Positions 11,901 through 22,494 are shown, counted from the stretch's first letter. The stretch: DNA of 52,159 nt from Scytalidium lignicola (GCA_002812745.2 NCSJ02000302.1:1-52159); one strand, 5' to 3'. Numbers and translations are program-made. The notes: generated by a model from the sequence alone, not told the origin.

Positions 11901-12273
11901 TGCTAGACACTCTTTGGACGTAGCCTCAACACCGAAGCCCCCTGCTGGATCCGTCAGCAGTCCATCTACTTTCTGAAGTGGGGTTCGGGCGAGTGATTGG
12001 TAGAGGAGTCCGTACTAGTACCTGAGGTTTGCTGCCAACTGTCATATGTTGAGTTGTACCTGTACATTCTCACTGTATTCTTTAGATGTACCTGGGCAAA
12101 TGCCGGGCGTACCCCTCTTCCCCTTGTTCTGTCCAACGTTCCAGTTCCTGGAGCTTTGTCTCTGCATCTGCCATCTCAGTGCAAACCTTGGGACTGGGCA
12201 ATTCTTGCCACGAGGTCATCCGCAAGAGTAGCACCATATTTGCTCCAATTATTGCTCTCCAATTGGCAGCATT
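8963..12273. other. Long intergenic stretch, no confident gene
   Basis: The 5' half (8963-9350) is the promoter side of the MFS gene. The rest holds only short frames without codon character or recognisable domains. From about 10,530 to 11,340 there are many GTAC, TACAGTA and CTACTGTA words (for example tgtatgtacttgtactg and tctacagtagctccactg). No tRNA, transposase or inverted-repeat element was found by eye. Confidence 0.5.
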
Positions 12274-12423
12274 ATGGCAAAGTCAGACGGTGAAATCCAA
12301 CCACCCGGAGATGCTCCAGCGGCAAAGTCTAACAATGCATCCGTATTTGCCAACCTCGCCATCTTTGCTATGGATCCAGAGTCCATGGGCGAGGACTACC
12401 AAGAGTTTCTGACCCACTCCTAA
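12274..12423 (+). CDS. Small hypothetical ORF (49 aa)
   Basis: A short frame starting MAKSDGEIQPPGDAP and ending DYQEFLTHS. Its amino-acid composition is more protein-like than that of the surrounding frames, being acidic with no long hydrophobic run. It has no recognised family, no introns and no supporting context. It could be a real small protein or a uORF-type peptide, but chance is not excluded. Confidence 0.2.
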   Translation: MAKSDGEIQPPGDAPAAKSNNASVFANLAIFAMDPESMGEDYQEFLTHS

Positions 12424-12796
12424 GCTTTAGAATCCTCTAATATCCATCAGGCCGTCCCACACATCCGTCTAAAGCTGTTGAACATTTTTTTTTTTGGATA
12501 AATTCCTTTAGTGTCTCTGTCGTGCAAAAAAAAAAGTAACCTTGGCCCGAAGCTTACCCCTCCAGACACCTCCAACCCCCTCCAGGTCCCTTTAATGCTG
12601 TGAAACCCCGTCCGGACAACCTTCTCAAGACTAGAGACTTCAATTTCTTGACACCTGTCACTTTCAGCAAGCATCTTGAAACCCCGAAAAGCACCCATAG
12701 AGCATCAATTAATACTATGAAGGTAACAACATCCCCCTCTCTGCGCCTCAGTCTCTGCACAGCTTCATTAACCTCAACCCGTGCAGGTCACCATCG

Positions 12797-13681
12797 TTGC
12801 CACCTCCACCTCCACCTCCACCACCAGCAGGACCACCGGCTCCTCCACCGGTAGTCGGAGCACCACCACCGAGACCACCATCTCCACCATCTCCACCTCC
12901 TGCAGGCCCACCAGGTCCTCCACCGCCATCATCACCAGCAGGGCCACCATCTCCTCCAACAGTAGTCGGAGTACCACCAGCTGGACCGCCATCTCCTCCA
13001 TCACCACCAGCGGGACAACCAGCAGGGCCGCCATCGTCACCACCCCCTCCTCTACCAGTAGTTGGGGCACCACCAGGACTACCACCAGCTCCTGGTTCCT
13101 CTTCTGATCCAAACGTTCCAGACCCCAGCGCTCCCACTACAGTCCCCGCCCTTCCAGATAACGCATCTTCTGCTGTGGTCGGTGCGGGCTCAAGCGTAGC
13201 AGCTCAGTCCAGTGCTGGAGGCATCGCTGGGGGTAGTGGAAGTGGTAGTGGAAGTGGTAGTGGAAATACTCTCCCTCCTCCACCAGCGGTGGCCATTTCA
13301 ACCGTCCCTATCGTGTCCATCATCAGCTCAGGCGCGTCTACTTTTGAAACCACTGTCGGATCAAGCATCGTCACAGCATCGGGTTCTCCTGCTAGTGTTG
13401 CTGACCCTACGACCGATTCTATGACTGATGCTACAACTGGGGCCACAACTGATGCTACAACTGATGCTACGACTGATGCTACACCTGTCGCAACAATTCC
13501 AGTCGTCTCCACTTTTGTAGGTAATTCCTCGACTGTTACCTCCAGAGTTGGGTCTTCGACCGTCTTCGCTTCTTCGAGTCCAACAGAGTCGGGTTTGTCG
13601 AATAGTGGTAACTCCATCTTTTTCACATCTTGGGTGGTGGGTCTTGTCGTGGTGGGAGCAACGGTGATGATAATGATATAA
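12797..13681 (+). CDS. Proline-rich, probably GPI-anchored surface protein (5' end unresolved)
   Basis: Open for 294 codons. Residues 2-100 are Pro-rich with repeated VVGAPP/VVGVPP blocks. A Gly-Ser alternation (GSGSGSGSGSG) follows, then TDATTDATTDAT repeats and a Ser/Thr-rich stretch. The end is SNSGNSIFFTSWVVG plus hydrophobic residues running to the stop, a layout expected for GPI attachment and wall location. No ATG opens this frame nearby: the given start is a TTG. A plausible start is ATG 12718 (ATGAAG, then an intron 12724-12786), but that junction leads into a different, Ser/Thr-coding frame that stops at about 13107. So either an exon is missed or an indel lies in the CCA/ACC repeat. 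No signal peptide is visible in the given frame. Confidence 0.6.
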   Translation: MPPPPPPPPPAGPPAPPPVVGAPPPRPPSPPSPPPAGPPGPPPPSSPAGPPSPPTVVGVPPAGPPSPPSPPAGQPAGPPSSPPPPLPVVGAPPGLPPAPGSSSDPNVPDPSAPTTVPALPDNASSAVVGAGSSVAAQSSAGGIAGGSGSGSGSGSGNTLPPPPAVAISTVPIVSIISSGASTFETTVGSSIVTASGSPASVADPTTDSMTDATTGATTDATTDATTDATPVATIPVVSTFVGNSSTVTSRVGSSTVFASSSPTESGLSNSGNSIFFTSWVVGLVVVGATVMIMI

Positions 13682-14624
13682 TGTTGAGGGAAGTTTTGGA
13701 AAATATAAATGTATTTGTAAACTGCCCTTTAATAGATTTACGTTTTACTCTAATTAAAGTAATGGGATAAGGAAACTGTTTTTATAATATATATATATAT
13801 ATATAATCAATGTTTAAAAGATTTACTCCAACATAGCAAAGTTTTATACCCCGAGGAGAGTTGGTTGTCTAATGGAGGAACTGACAAAGCTCCTCATTAA
13901 CCTCTTCCTCTTCATACTCCCCAGAGACATATCTTCAACCTTTCATATTCCACTATCTCATATATACAACTAGAAATATCAGCTCTGCTCCCAGGGAATA
14001 GAAGAACCAATGACAATTGGTGGGGGCTACGCTACTGCAACCACACAGGAAAAGCCCTACGGGATCTCCATTACTATAAGAATCCTATTTCCCCTGATTA
14101 TGCGAGACGGCGGGGATTAATTCTGTATCACTATCTTCCTAGTTAAAAATATTACAGAATATCCTCTTCATCTACCATCAGCCCAGGAATTTGTCTTGCA
14201 ACTTCTCTGCTCTGTTATTTGACCAACTCGTGACAAGCTGGGGGNTTTTTTTTCTGTGACATATTCATCTGGTTCTTATATGTTCAATTGCCTTGCGTTT
14301 CACTAAACAGAGGCTGTGATTAAAAAGGATATATTATACAAGACTTTAAAAATTGTGTCGTTATCCCTCACGCACCCAAGCAAGGAGATCATCCTTACTA
14401 CATTGTTAATACATCCAGCCTCTCAATAAGAGTTATATCGTCCAAGTTCTTCATGAGAGATTTTCCTCGCCATCCAATCCGCTTACCCAATGAACTTTTT
14501 TCTTTCTCTCCATGGGAATAGATGACGCAATTTCTCAGAACAAATACTAACTCCTAACTCCAAGGCCATATATTCATCAGGGTACAAACGACTGGGAATT
14601 AAGACTCTCGGTTTCAGACAACTG
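13682..14624. other. Intergenic, with an (AT)n microsatellite
   Basis: This separates the 3' ends of two convergent genes. A pure AT-dinucleotide run of about 20 bp lies near 13,785-13,806, and an N sits beside a T-run at 14,245. No gene is seen. Confidence 0.5.
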
Positions 14625-16604
14625 TCAATCACAGCCTATAGTTGGAGCGAATGAGAGGAGTGAATTGACAGATCTTTCAATAATTGAGCACCGATTTCCA
14701 ATATCCGCCGCGTCGTTTTCCCAGAACTTTAGCATCTCTATTGTATTGAGTACAGCATCCTCCCATCCATCCGGAAGCAATTCGCTAACAATTGGAGAAT
14801 GCGCGGCGGACAGGAGCACCATGGCACTCCGAGCACACGAGTTAATCAATAGCCAGGTGCCATGGTGGCGGTGCATGAATCCGGGCCGGCTCTTATTAAT
14901 TCTATTCAAACAGCCCTGCAGTGCCCTCTGTGTGTATCGATCGATTGTTGTTGATCTTTGTTCCTGGTTAACTGCCATTTCTACAAATGGCCAGTAGAGA
15001 AGCTCGTAAAAGTCTATCAGATGGCACCTGAGGACAAATTTAAGCACATCGTCTTCATTTTCAGGAGTTTGCAGACTGATGATTTCTGGAAGTGAGTGGA
15101 TCCATGCCTCGGCTTGTGGTTCATAAAAGGTTACGGCAGCGAGCAGACGATCAATCGCCATTTGATTGTATGGACGAGGTATACGACCGATATCGTTACG
15201 TGCACGCGTGTTCAGCCTTCTCAGGGAGATCTCAGCTAAATAAAAGTACCACGCGCGGTCATCTTCTGCACTATTCGCTGGAGGAGTCGGGAAATCCCCC
15301 GGATATACACGATCTTGCGTTTGGAAATCGGATAGGTCGAGACACATTCGCAACTCCACCTCTGATTTCCAACAGGACCAATATAATCTTTGTTCCTCTG
15401 GCAGAGAATCGCCCGGATGATTGGTAATAGTTTGGGAACCCTGGAAGGCTTGGGCGGCGAACTCGAGTTCTTGACAACAAGCAAGAGCAAGAAGGAAGTG
15501 TCTCCAGGCTGGGATGGGATCAAAGACCGACATGAGATATACACCGGAGTAGAAGAAGCACTGAGCCGCAACAATGCCGCCTCCTGCCATCAATGTGCCG
15601 ATTCTCTTTTGAGAAGCATTGAAGAAGGACGTGGCGAGTTCTATGTTGCCAATTCCAAGGTCCTGTACCTCACCAAAGGGCGTTGAAATGGCACCAAGTG
15701 CAAATACCAGAAGGATTAGACAAGATTCCGCATCCCAACCAAGCCCCTCGAAACAGGCATGGTGTACCATCTGACGGAGGCGTGACTCCTCCAGAATTGG
15801 ATTCTTGACATGAACGTTCTGTAGGAAGCTGGTCAAGAGTTTATCGCCCGACTTCGAATTAAGATCGTGGAGTAGGAGGTACGAATCCATGGATGCCGGA
15901 GATAAGGCCGTGATTCTTTCCACTGGCCTTCTCCGCAACAGTGTCATGGTATCGGGCTCGCCATCCCACTCACCCTTAAACACAGACCAGGAGAGAACTT
16001 CCGTGAAAGTAATCCGAAGGAGGTGCGAGCTGGCATGTATGCTCTCGGGCAGAACATCGCTGGTGTGGTGGATGGCGGGAGGGGCAACAGCAGACGGTAT
16101 AGATGCCCTCGTCTGCCGCTCTTGTTGGTGTTGATATTGTTTATGTTGCTCCTGGAGTTGCTCTTGTTGAAGTAGCAGCAGTTGCTGTTGTTGCTGAAAC
16201 TGCTGCTGTTGCGCCGCCAGAAAATCCTGCAGCTGGTCCAGCCGCTCCAGAATCTTCAAGCTAGCGGGGTCAAAGGTCGACAGATCGACCGACGAGCTTA
16301 CACATGTCGCTCCGACCTTCTCGCAGAAGGAGCAAGTTGGTTTCTTATTGTCACACTTGGTGCGTCTGGCACGGCATACCTGGCAGGCCGTGACTGCACG
16401 TTTTCGCGGATAGGCGGCGGTCCCTCGAGCTGCCGGTCGCTTTCGCGTTGGAGCCATGGTGCTCTGGTCTGGCGGTGATGATGACCCCAGGTCTAGAGTT
16501 TCAGAAGGCGCGAGCAGAACCGGGCCAGCTGGGCCCATCGGGAGAGGATCGACTGCGCTGGCCGTCTGCTCGACAAATTCTCCGGTGCCAGGACGAGGAG
16601 GCAT
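14625..16604 (-). CDS. Zn(II)2Cys6 fungal transcription factor
   Basis: Nuclear DNA-binding regulator of the Gal4 type; target genes are unknown. It is a single exon of 659 aa. The binuclear zinc cluster has Cys at 74, 77, 84, 91, 94 and 101 (spacing 2-6-6-2-6), preceded by a basic run (YPRKRAVTACQVC). A coiled-coil/linker with a Gln-rich tract (about 118-162, QQQQFQQQQQ) follows. The remaining roughly 450 residues have the helical fungal-specific middle region, including DPIPAWRHFLLALACCQELE and RLYWSCWKSEVELRMCLDL, which match the usual fungal_trans pattern. M50 (MAPTRKRPAARG) is an alternative start that would drop a low-complexity leader. The C-terminus ends LSFAPTIGCD. No cluster of likely targets lies directly beside it. 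Confidence 0.92.
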   Translation of the reverse strand: MPPRPGTGEFVEQTASAVDPLPMGPAGPVLLAPSETLDLGSSSPPDQSTMAPTRKRPAARGTAAYPRKRAVTACQVCRARRTKCDNKKPTCSFCEKVGATCVSSSVDLSTFDPASLKILERLDQLQDFLAAQQQQFQQQQQLLLLQQEQLQEQHKQYQHQQERQTRASIPSAVAPPAIHHTSDVLPESIHASSHLLRITFTEVLSWSVFKGEWDGEPDTMTLLRRRPVERITALSPASMDSYLLLHDLNSKSGDKLLTSFLQNVHVKNPILEESRLRQMVHHACFEGLGWDAESCLILLVFALGAISTPFGEVQDLGIGNIELATSFFNASQKRIGTLMAGGGIVAAQCFFYSGVYLMSVFDPIPAWRHFLLALACCQELEFAAQAFQGSQTITNHPGDSLPEEQRLYWSCWKSEVELRMCLDLSDFQTQDRVYPGDFPTPPANSAEDDRAWYFYLAEISLRRLNTRARNDIGRIPRPYNQMAIDRLLAAVTFYEPQAEAWIHSLPEIISLQTPENEDDVLKFVLRCHLIDFYELLYWPFVEMAVNQEQRSTTIDRYTQRALQGCLNRINKSRPGFMHRHHGTWLLINSCARSAMVLLSAAHSPIVSELLPDGWEDAVLNTIEMLKFWENDAADIGNRCSIIERSVNSLLSFAPTIGCD

Positions 16605-18208
16605 CGCGGAGTGTCGTCGATAAGGGCGATCCTGCCACTAAATAAAGATCAATTAACCGCTTCTACGACGGCAGTTCAGCCCCCAGGTTTCTCAGGGGCA
16701 ACAACGAGGATGCACAGGCTAAAAGACAGCTGCATAAACCAGGGGAAANTGAAGCGGTGGTGGAGAAAGTATGGGGTAATTCATCGATCTCGGTGGTGCC
16801 GGTGGTGATGGTCGACTCGAGGCGCAAAACTAATCAAGGTTCTGAGGGATAAAGTTATTAGACTGGCTAATTTTTGCCTTGCACGGGTTATCTACGGCAA
16901 CAGGCGAGTGGAAGATCTAATAACTTTTTCAGGATCAATTCTTCCTTTGACAGGATTAATGATTAATCAAGGGCTAACTTAAATCGAATCGCGAGTTACT
17001 TAAATCGACTCAAAATCGCCGGTGTCGGACACAACCTCAGGCATAACACTACCTTAGCCTCACATACAAATTAGTATGACAACAAGAGATTGCATAATGT
17101 AATCAATTATACTCTTATTATCTGACAACTTTTCAAAGTTATAGTAATATTTCAATACAATCTTAAGTTTTTTATATTATTTATTTAGAAAATCCAATTT
17201 AATTATTAAGAAAATCCAATTTAATCTTTTTTTAATCTTTTTAGTCTTTTTTAGTTAGTCTAATACTTGACTAAAACTAAAGGACTAAAATTAATCAAGA
17301 CTAAAACTAAAGACTAACGATTAATTTTCCAACCCTGGTCTTAACTCGGGGCTCCGTGCTGATTGACCACTTGCTTTACGTTAACTGGGTTCAAACTTGG
17401 GCTTTGTATAACACTCACTTGTTATAATACATAGTCACTATTAGCTTTTGTNAAAAACTTCTGCTTAGGTTAAATATGCCTGGACTTGTGATTAAACCAC
17501 CTGGCTTGCTATGTCTTTTGGTTTATCTTTAACAACACTCATTTTCCCTTTCCTTTTCGCGCTTAATCTAAACAAATATCTGTAACTTACTTTAGCCTTA
17601 TCTTTCCTCTGTATATACTTAATAAAACTAAAATCTTGTCTCCAGAATGCTTGACTTTATAATATGCTATTAACAATTCCGTTTAAGTCAATTGGCTTGA
17701 TGTTGCTTTTAAATACTAACACCCTTGTTAACTTTTGAACTTCTTGATTAATGTACAGCATGTAGTTTATACCTTTTCTAACTTAACTAGCTAGCCTTTA
17801 TAATGTATTATTTGTATATTATTTGACTAATGAATGTTAAACGGCGACTAGTGCATTTTGTTAAACTTCNTTTTTTATGGTTGACTAGGTTAAAATTCTT
17901 AATGTCGGCGAAAATAACTTCTTGTATAAATGCTTTTATTGTAACTTGTAAATGCGATTTAGCACTAATAAGATCTTGGCTTTGCTTTGTAGTTTTAACT
18001 TAAGTTATGCTATTAGTAAGACAGTTACTTCTAATATGATACAAGCTAGCTAAAATAGGACCTTAAGCTTCCTCCTCGCGAAGAATTAGCGGAATATGCC
18101 GCCATAGATTGCGACGACATAATTACCTGCGTTCATAGTCTCAAGCCTAATTCCAATCTAGTCATATTCAGTCCGAAAGACAGACCTTTATAGCCAGACC
18201 ACCAGTAT
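16605..18208. other. AT-rich repeat-like tract
   Basis: The first 250 bp are the promoter side of the transcription factor. From about 16,980 the DNA becomes strongly AT-rich. It contains a 22-bp direct duplication (gaaaatccaatttaattatt, 17189 and 17211) and then a hairpin-like stretch of TTAGTC/GACTAA words (about 17,236-17,320). Ns occur at about 17,452 and 17,870. No open frame of note. It looks like repeat sequence degraded by C-to-T mutation. Confidence 0.5.
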
Positions 18209-18475
18209 TCAGTTTAGCAGTAACTCTTCCTCATCAATCTAACTTCTAGCATCTCTTGGATCCATACCCAAATGTTCTAATGTTTCTCTATTAGCCTCCA
18301 AATTTGAGAAAACCGATGTCAATTGCTCTTCTTAATGCATTTGATTCTTAACTCTGTACCCAGGTCTCACATCGCCATTAGAATCTCTAATGTAATCTGC
18401 AATGAACGTTCTCCATATTACATGCCGTAGTGAACCAATACATGTGGCGGCATTTTGTGGTGAATAAGTAAGCGC
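18209..18475 (-). pseudogene. RIP-type relic of an unknown gene
   Basis: One minus-strand frame is continuous for 89 codons from about 18475 to a TGA at 18211-18209, broken only by in-frame stops. Readable stretches include CIGSLRHVIWRTFIADYIRD and ANRETLEHLGMDPRDARS. There are no frame-breaking indels. I do not recognise the family. Nonsense changes without indels are what RIP produces. Confidence 0.55.
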
Positions 18476-18815
18476 TTAAATTGTAATGCAAAAGAGAAGT
18501 TGAGCAAGAGCCGGAAATGGCGGTTTATGATTAAATCGGAGGGCAAGAAAATATACGAAATGGAGCTTGTCGGAAGCGGGTAAATTGTTCGGGCCGTGGT
18601 CTGCGGCAGCCCTAAGCCCGTGCACGTGATTATTCGCCTACGTAGGAGTGCTTCAGGAAGCGAGCGTGCTATAAGGAGATCAAGTACGGAGTACGCCCTC
18701 GGTGATTAAAGATACTAACTCCTTGTCTACATTCTTTCTCTCTTGTCAATGCCGAAAAATCTTTAATAGCACATACTAGATCTCAAGTATTTGGTCTAGC
18801 TCATCAACCAGCGCT

Positions 18816-19647
18816 ATGGCCGTATCTACCCTCGAGCAAAACATTCCTTTACAAGTTCGACTTTAGGTTGGTAAGAAACNTTTTTAGGACTTTGGGACCG
18901 ATTGTTTTCAGAATCAGTAGAGGAGGAGTTATCAAAGGTCCCTGTCAATTAGCAGAGCTTGAAGCGATGAAATACGTCTTCTAGAACACCTCAATACTTG
19001 TGCCGAAAGTGTATACAACTTATACTTACCTTGGAAAACTCTACATCGAAATGGATTATATTAAAGGGGAAAACCTTGAAGCAGTGTGGGTAGGCGGCTT
19101 TTTATCTTAAGACCAGAAAAAATCTATTGTTAAAGAGCTTGCTGGCTTCATTGAACAGCTTCGGAGTCTCATACTACCGAAAGAAGGGGTAGTAGCATTA
19201 GCGGATCTCTACAGCATTCTTGACTATCGGGTGGGAACCATTCCCTTTGGGTTATTTGATAACTACAGAGAATTTCATTCTTTTCTCCGTGGACACATTG
19301 TACTAGACATTTATTCATGAGTGTACGGCGATCAAGTCTCAATCTGTTATTCTCGTCAATATCGGAGCGTCTTTTCTCATTCAGACTTTGTACAGCGAAA
19401 TATCATTGTGCGTAACGGCAAAATCGTTGCGATAGTTGATTGGGTATTTGCAGGCTGGTATCCAGAGTACTGGGAATATACGAAAGCACATCATGGACTT
19501 CTCAACATACCTGATTAGTACTCAGAGTTTAAGTGCGCTGTAACAAGATATGATGATGAGTTGACTGTTGAACGTGCTTTATGGGAGCAGTTCAACGAAC
19601 CTGGAATGGCACACCAATGGATTGGTAACTTTAAGGACTCTAGATAG
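18816..19647 (+). pseudogene. Decayed aminoglycoside-phosphotransferase (APH)-fold kinase
   Basis: From 18841 to the TAG at 19645-19647 a single frame reads as an APH-family small-molecule kinase of the fungal type, interrupted by four in-frame stops (18982-84, 19108-10, 19318-20 and 19516-18). Visible family marks are IVFRISRGGVIKGP, then LYIEMDYIKGENLEAVW (the hinge region), then HSDFVQRNIIV (the catalytic loop, normally HGDLxxxNI) and IVDWVFAGWYPEYWEY (the Mg2+-binding DWE/DFE region, here DWV). The changed Gly, Leu and Glu residues would abolish or weaken catalysis even without the stops. A plausible start is ATG 18816, but the first 25 codons are in another frame. An N at about 18,880 sits at that junction. 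Confidence 0.8.
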
Positions 19648-19933
19648 ACAAGCTTGTAGGTTTATGAGTTGGATTTTTGGCAAGTCTAGTAAGTTAGATA
19701 TGTTCGCACGTTGAGCATACTTTTAGTAACTAATCCATCCTCTAAATGTAGATATTTTGAGTAAAGATATTATGTGTTCAAAGTGAAAGAGTTGAAAACT
19801 TTGTTCTAGAATACCAAGAATGGGTGTATATAGTGAGATGTAGTAAGGCAGTAACCGGCCTTGCTTAAAAATGTTAGACGGTTTTTTATGTTAATTATAC
19901 ATACGAAAAGAACACTTGCCTAAAGATTTACAA
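19648..19933. other. AT-rich spacer between two relics
   Basis: No gene is seen. Composition matches the flanking degraded DNA. Confidence 0.45.
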
Positions 19934-20464
19934 CTAGATAGCATAGTCATAGAAGTTATCAGGCTTTGGATTTGCTAACCAATAATCGGCAGACGTTAAA
20001 GCTTAATCAATAAATTGTCCTGTATCGAATGGTCTGGCTATTCCAGCGTTCTGTAGCACTGGAATCGCAGCTAAGATCTAAGTGACACAGTTCTACATTG
20101 TTGTTGCATTTTTAACAAGGAGTGGAATTGCAGCAAGAATGGCTTGGATACTGGCATCTGCGATATGGTTGGGAATCTTTCCAATGATCACTCTGCTAAT
20201 GAGACGACCACTCCGGATAGGATCAACATTTTCCTTGAGTCTGAAGAACTAGTTACGTTCAGGATTGAGATCTTGTCGAGTTTGTAGATTAGGAACGGCT
20301 TCATTAGAAACGTCATACGCTTTGCAGTCAGGGCCTTTCGAGTTTTTAAGCGTAATCAAGATGCTCTAATGAAACGTCTCGTATCCTAATCGTGTTCTAT
20401 TTTCTCCAAGCAAAAGTTCATTACGATGATGGATGGTTATCATAACTCGACGTTTGTTACTCAT
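19934..20464 (-). pseudogene. RIP-type relic of a full-length 176-codon fungal protein, function unknown
   Basis: Reading from ATG 20464 to the stop at 19934, the frame is exactly 177 codons with no indel and five internal stops. The product starts MSNKRRVMITIHHRNELLLG. It continues through RTRLGYETFH, NSKGPDCKAYDVSNE, FFRLKENVDPIRSGRLI, SRVIIGKIPNHIADASIQAI and LAAIPVLQNAGIARPFDTGQ, and ends LANPKPDNFYDYAI. The layout resembles a common uncharacterised fungal family whose members end in a conserved helix before FADxWLA; that resemblance is from memory and the function is unknown. Most stops stand where Gln or Trp is likely, which fits C-to-T change on either strand. Confidence 0.75.
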
Positions 20465-20824
20465 GTTCTTGTAAGGCTTAGGGGAAGGTAGTTAAGTTCT
20501 TACGAGAGAAGATAATTCTTGAGAAACCAGTCAAAGGGTTATATCAAGCGTAGCTCTCCAATCCCGAGCAAAGCAAAAAGAGATGAGGCTATCGATTTGT
20601 GCAAACTTTGATTAACTCGCTTATTCAGGTAGCTACTAATAGTCGGTTGCGCTCGTACGCTGTTTTATCGCTGACCAACTACCCAGGGGTAGTTGGCGCC
20701 AAAATTCCATCACCTTCCAAAAATCCCGTCACCTTTCGCGTAAACCCAAACATTAAAATCACTTACTTGATCTCGCGTTTATACTGCAATTACCATACAT
20801 TTTTGAGATTAAATACATTTAATC
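20465..20824. other. Spacer with a perfect 10-bp palindrome upstream of the transposase relic
   Basis: Positions 20675-20696 read ccaactaccc-ag-gggtagttgg, a perfect inverted repeat. A related ctggtagttg lies near 22,682-22,691, beyond the transposase. These may be remnants of element ends, but only about eight bases match and no TA duplication is clear. Confidence 0.4.
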
Positions 20825-22480
20825 ATGCCGAGGACTAATTCTACTATGAATGATCAATTGAAAGAAGCTGTTCAGTGGTATCTTGACAACCAAAACGACC
20901 CTGATAATCATGCTACAGTTACAGCTACAGCAAATATATTCAAGCTCAAAGTCAACACTCTCCGCAAAGCAATTCAATGTCAATTGACCCTTATTCAAAA
21001 GGCTAATAAGCCTTGCGGACGTCCTTCTTTCTTAAAGCCATACCAAATCGAAGCTTTATGCATATATATTCAAACTCAAGCATATGATGGAAATCCACTG
21101 AACAGAGCTATGGTTATAAGGGCAGCTACACATCTTAATAACAGTGGAGAAGAGCTATCTAGGACATGGTTATGATGATTTTTAAAGGATAATCTAGCCT
21201 TCCATATTATTACCACCAAACCAATCAAAAAGGAGCGAATTCGAGCTTAAGATAAGGAGGAAATAAAACAATGGTTTTTGAAATACAAGGATCTAAAGTA
21301 CGAAAATAAGGTTGAGAGGTATGATATTTATAATATGGATGAAACAGGCTTTCGGGTTGGTGTTACACCTGGAGAGGAGGTTATTGTACCAGTAGAAATT
21401 AAAGAGGTAATTGAAATAGATATATTCTCTTAAGTACATTCTTTTGCTAATAAATTATTAGCTTTATGAAGGTACCTTTCAGAATCGCAAGTCTGTCACT
21501 ATTATAGAATATGTCTTAGCTAATGGAAAAGCACCTATTCCACTTGTTATACTTGTTGAAGGTGTATGGATTATGGAAAGTTGAGTATAAGAGAACCTCC
21601 TTGATCATATATACCTTATTTCTACTGNAAAAAGTTTATACAAATAATGAGGTTAGAGTTATGTAATTACAATATTTTATCAAATATTCTAGAGCAAAAG
21701 AAGGAATATAGCATTCACAAAAGTGTATATATATCAATTCAAAAACAAACTAACTAATCAAGAATAAGCTTCTTCTTGTAAATGGCCATGAATCTCATGA
21801 ATCTACAGAGTTTATAAAGCTTGTTACAAAGTATCATATTATTCCTTTATGATTTCCATCACACTTTATGTATATTATTCAGCCTTTAGATATAAATGTA
21901 TTTTGACCATACAAATATTACTATAAACGAGCTGTCCATGAAGCTCTTATACACCTTGAATCTAAATATACAATTACTTTTTTTTTTTTCGTAATTTGAA
22001 TGAAATTTAAAAGAAAACCTTTACAGAAATAATTGTACATTATACTTTTTGTGAAAGTAATATATAGCTAATAGAAATAGAGAAAACACTAGCAAAATTA
22101 TATGTATATTCAACTCTTGATCAGCCAAAAGAACTAGAGCTAACATTTCCAACTCTTCTTGTTATACCAAAAACAGTATACTATAGTATTCAAGCTTTAG
22201 AAGAGCTTGAAATGTATATTCTAGAAGTGTTTTCAAGTTCTTTAGCACCTTAGTACTTATCAACAATAAAAGGCATGAAGTTTGTACTTGATTATTTAAA
22301 TCTTACAAGCACTGAACAATCTTTAAGAATATTAAATTAGAAACAACTATCAGAAGTCAAAGCAAGAAGCCGAAAAAGGATAACTAAGTCTAAAGATAAA
22401 GGTTATGTTATTGATCTTCGAGAATAACTTCATATCAAGAAGCAAAAGGAAGAAGCTGNTTTACAAAAAGCCNAACAGCC
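20825..22480 (+). mobile_element. Decayed pogo/Fot1-like DNA transposon (DDE transposase relic)
   Basis: The first 116 codons (20825-21175) are intact and have the psq-type helix-turn-helix layout of pogo-family transposases: TVTATANIFKLKVNTLRKAI, then PCGRPSFLKPYQIEALC. The same frame continues past two TGA codons into the catalytic domain: IYNMDETGFRVGV carries the first catalytic Asp. Beyond a short interruption come YEGTFQNRKSVTIIEYV, then LLLVNGHESHESTEFI, where the second Asp (normally LLVDGH) reads Asn. PSHFMYIIQPLDINVF follows, and the tail SRKRITKSKDKGYVIDLRE. Numerous TAA/TAG/TGA stops and Ns at about 21,627, 22,459 and 22,471 mark it as inactive. Terminal repeats are not clearly defined. 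Confidence 0.82.
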
Positions 22481-22494
22481 GAAGGTTGTTGGCC

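Noticed and set aside
12748..13137. Glycine-rich minus-strand frame opposite the proline-rich gene
   Set aside because: It is the reverse complement of the CCA/ACC repeat, so poly-Gly follows automatically. The plus strand has a proper GPI-like end and this frame has none.
16448..16808. Plus-strand frames opposite the start of the Zn2Cys6 regulator
   Set aside because: They are shadows of the regulator's N-terminal coding sequence, or cross an N, and have no independent support.
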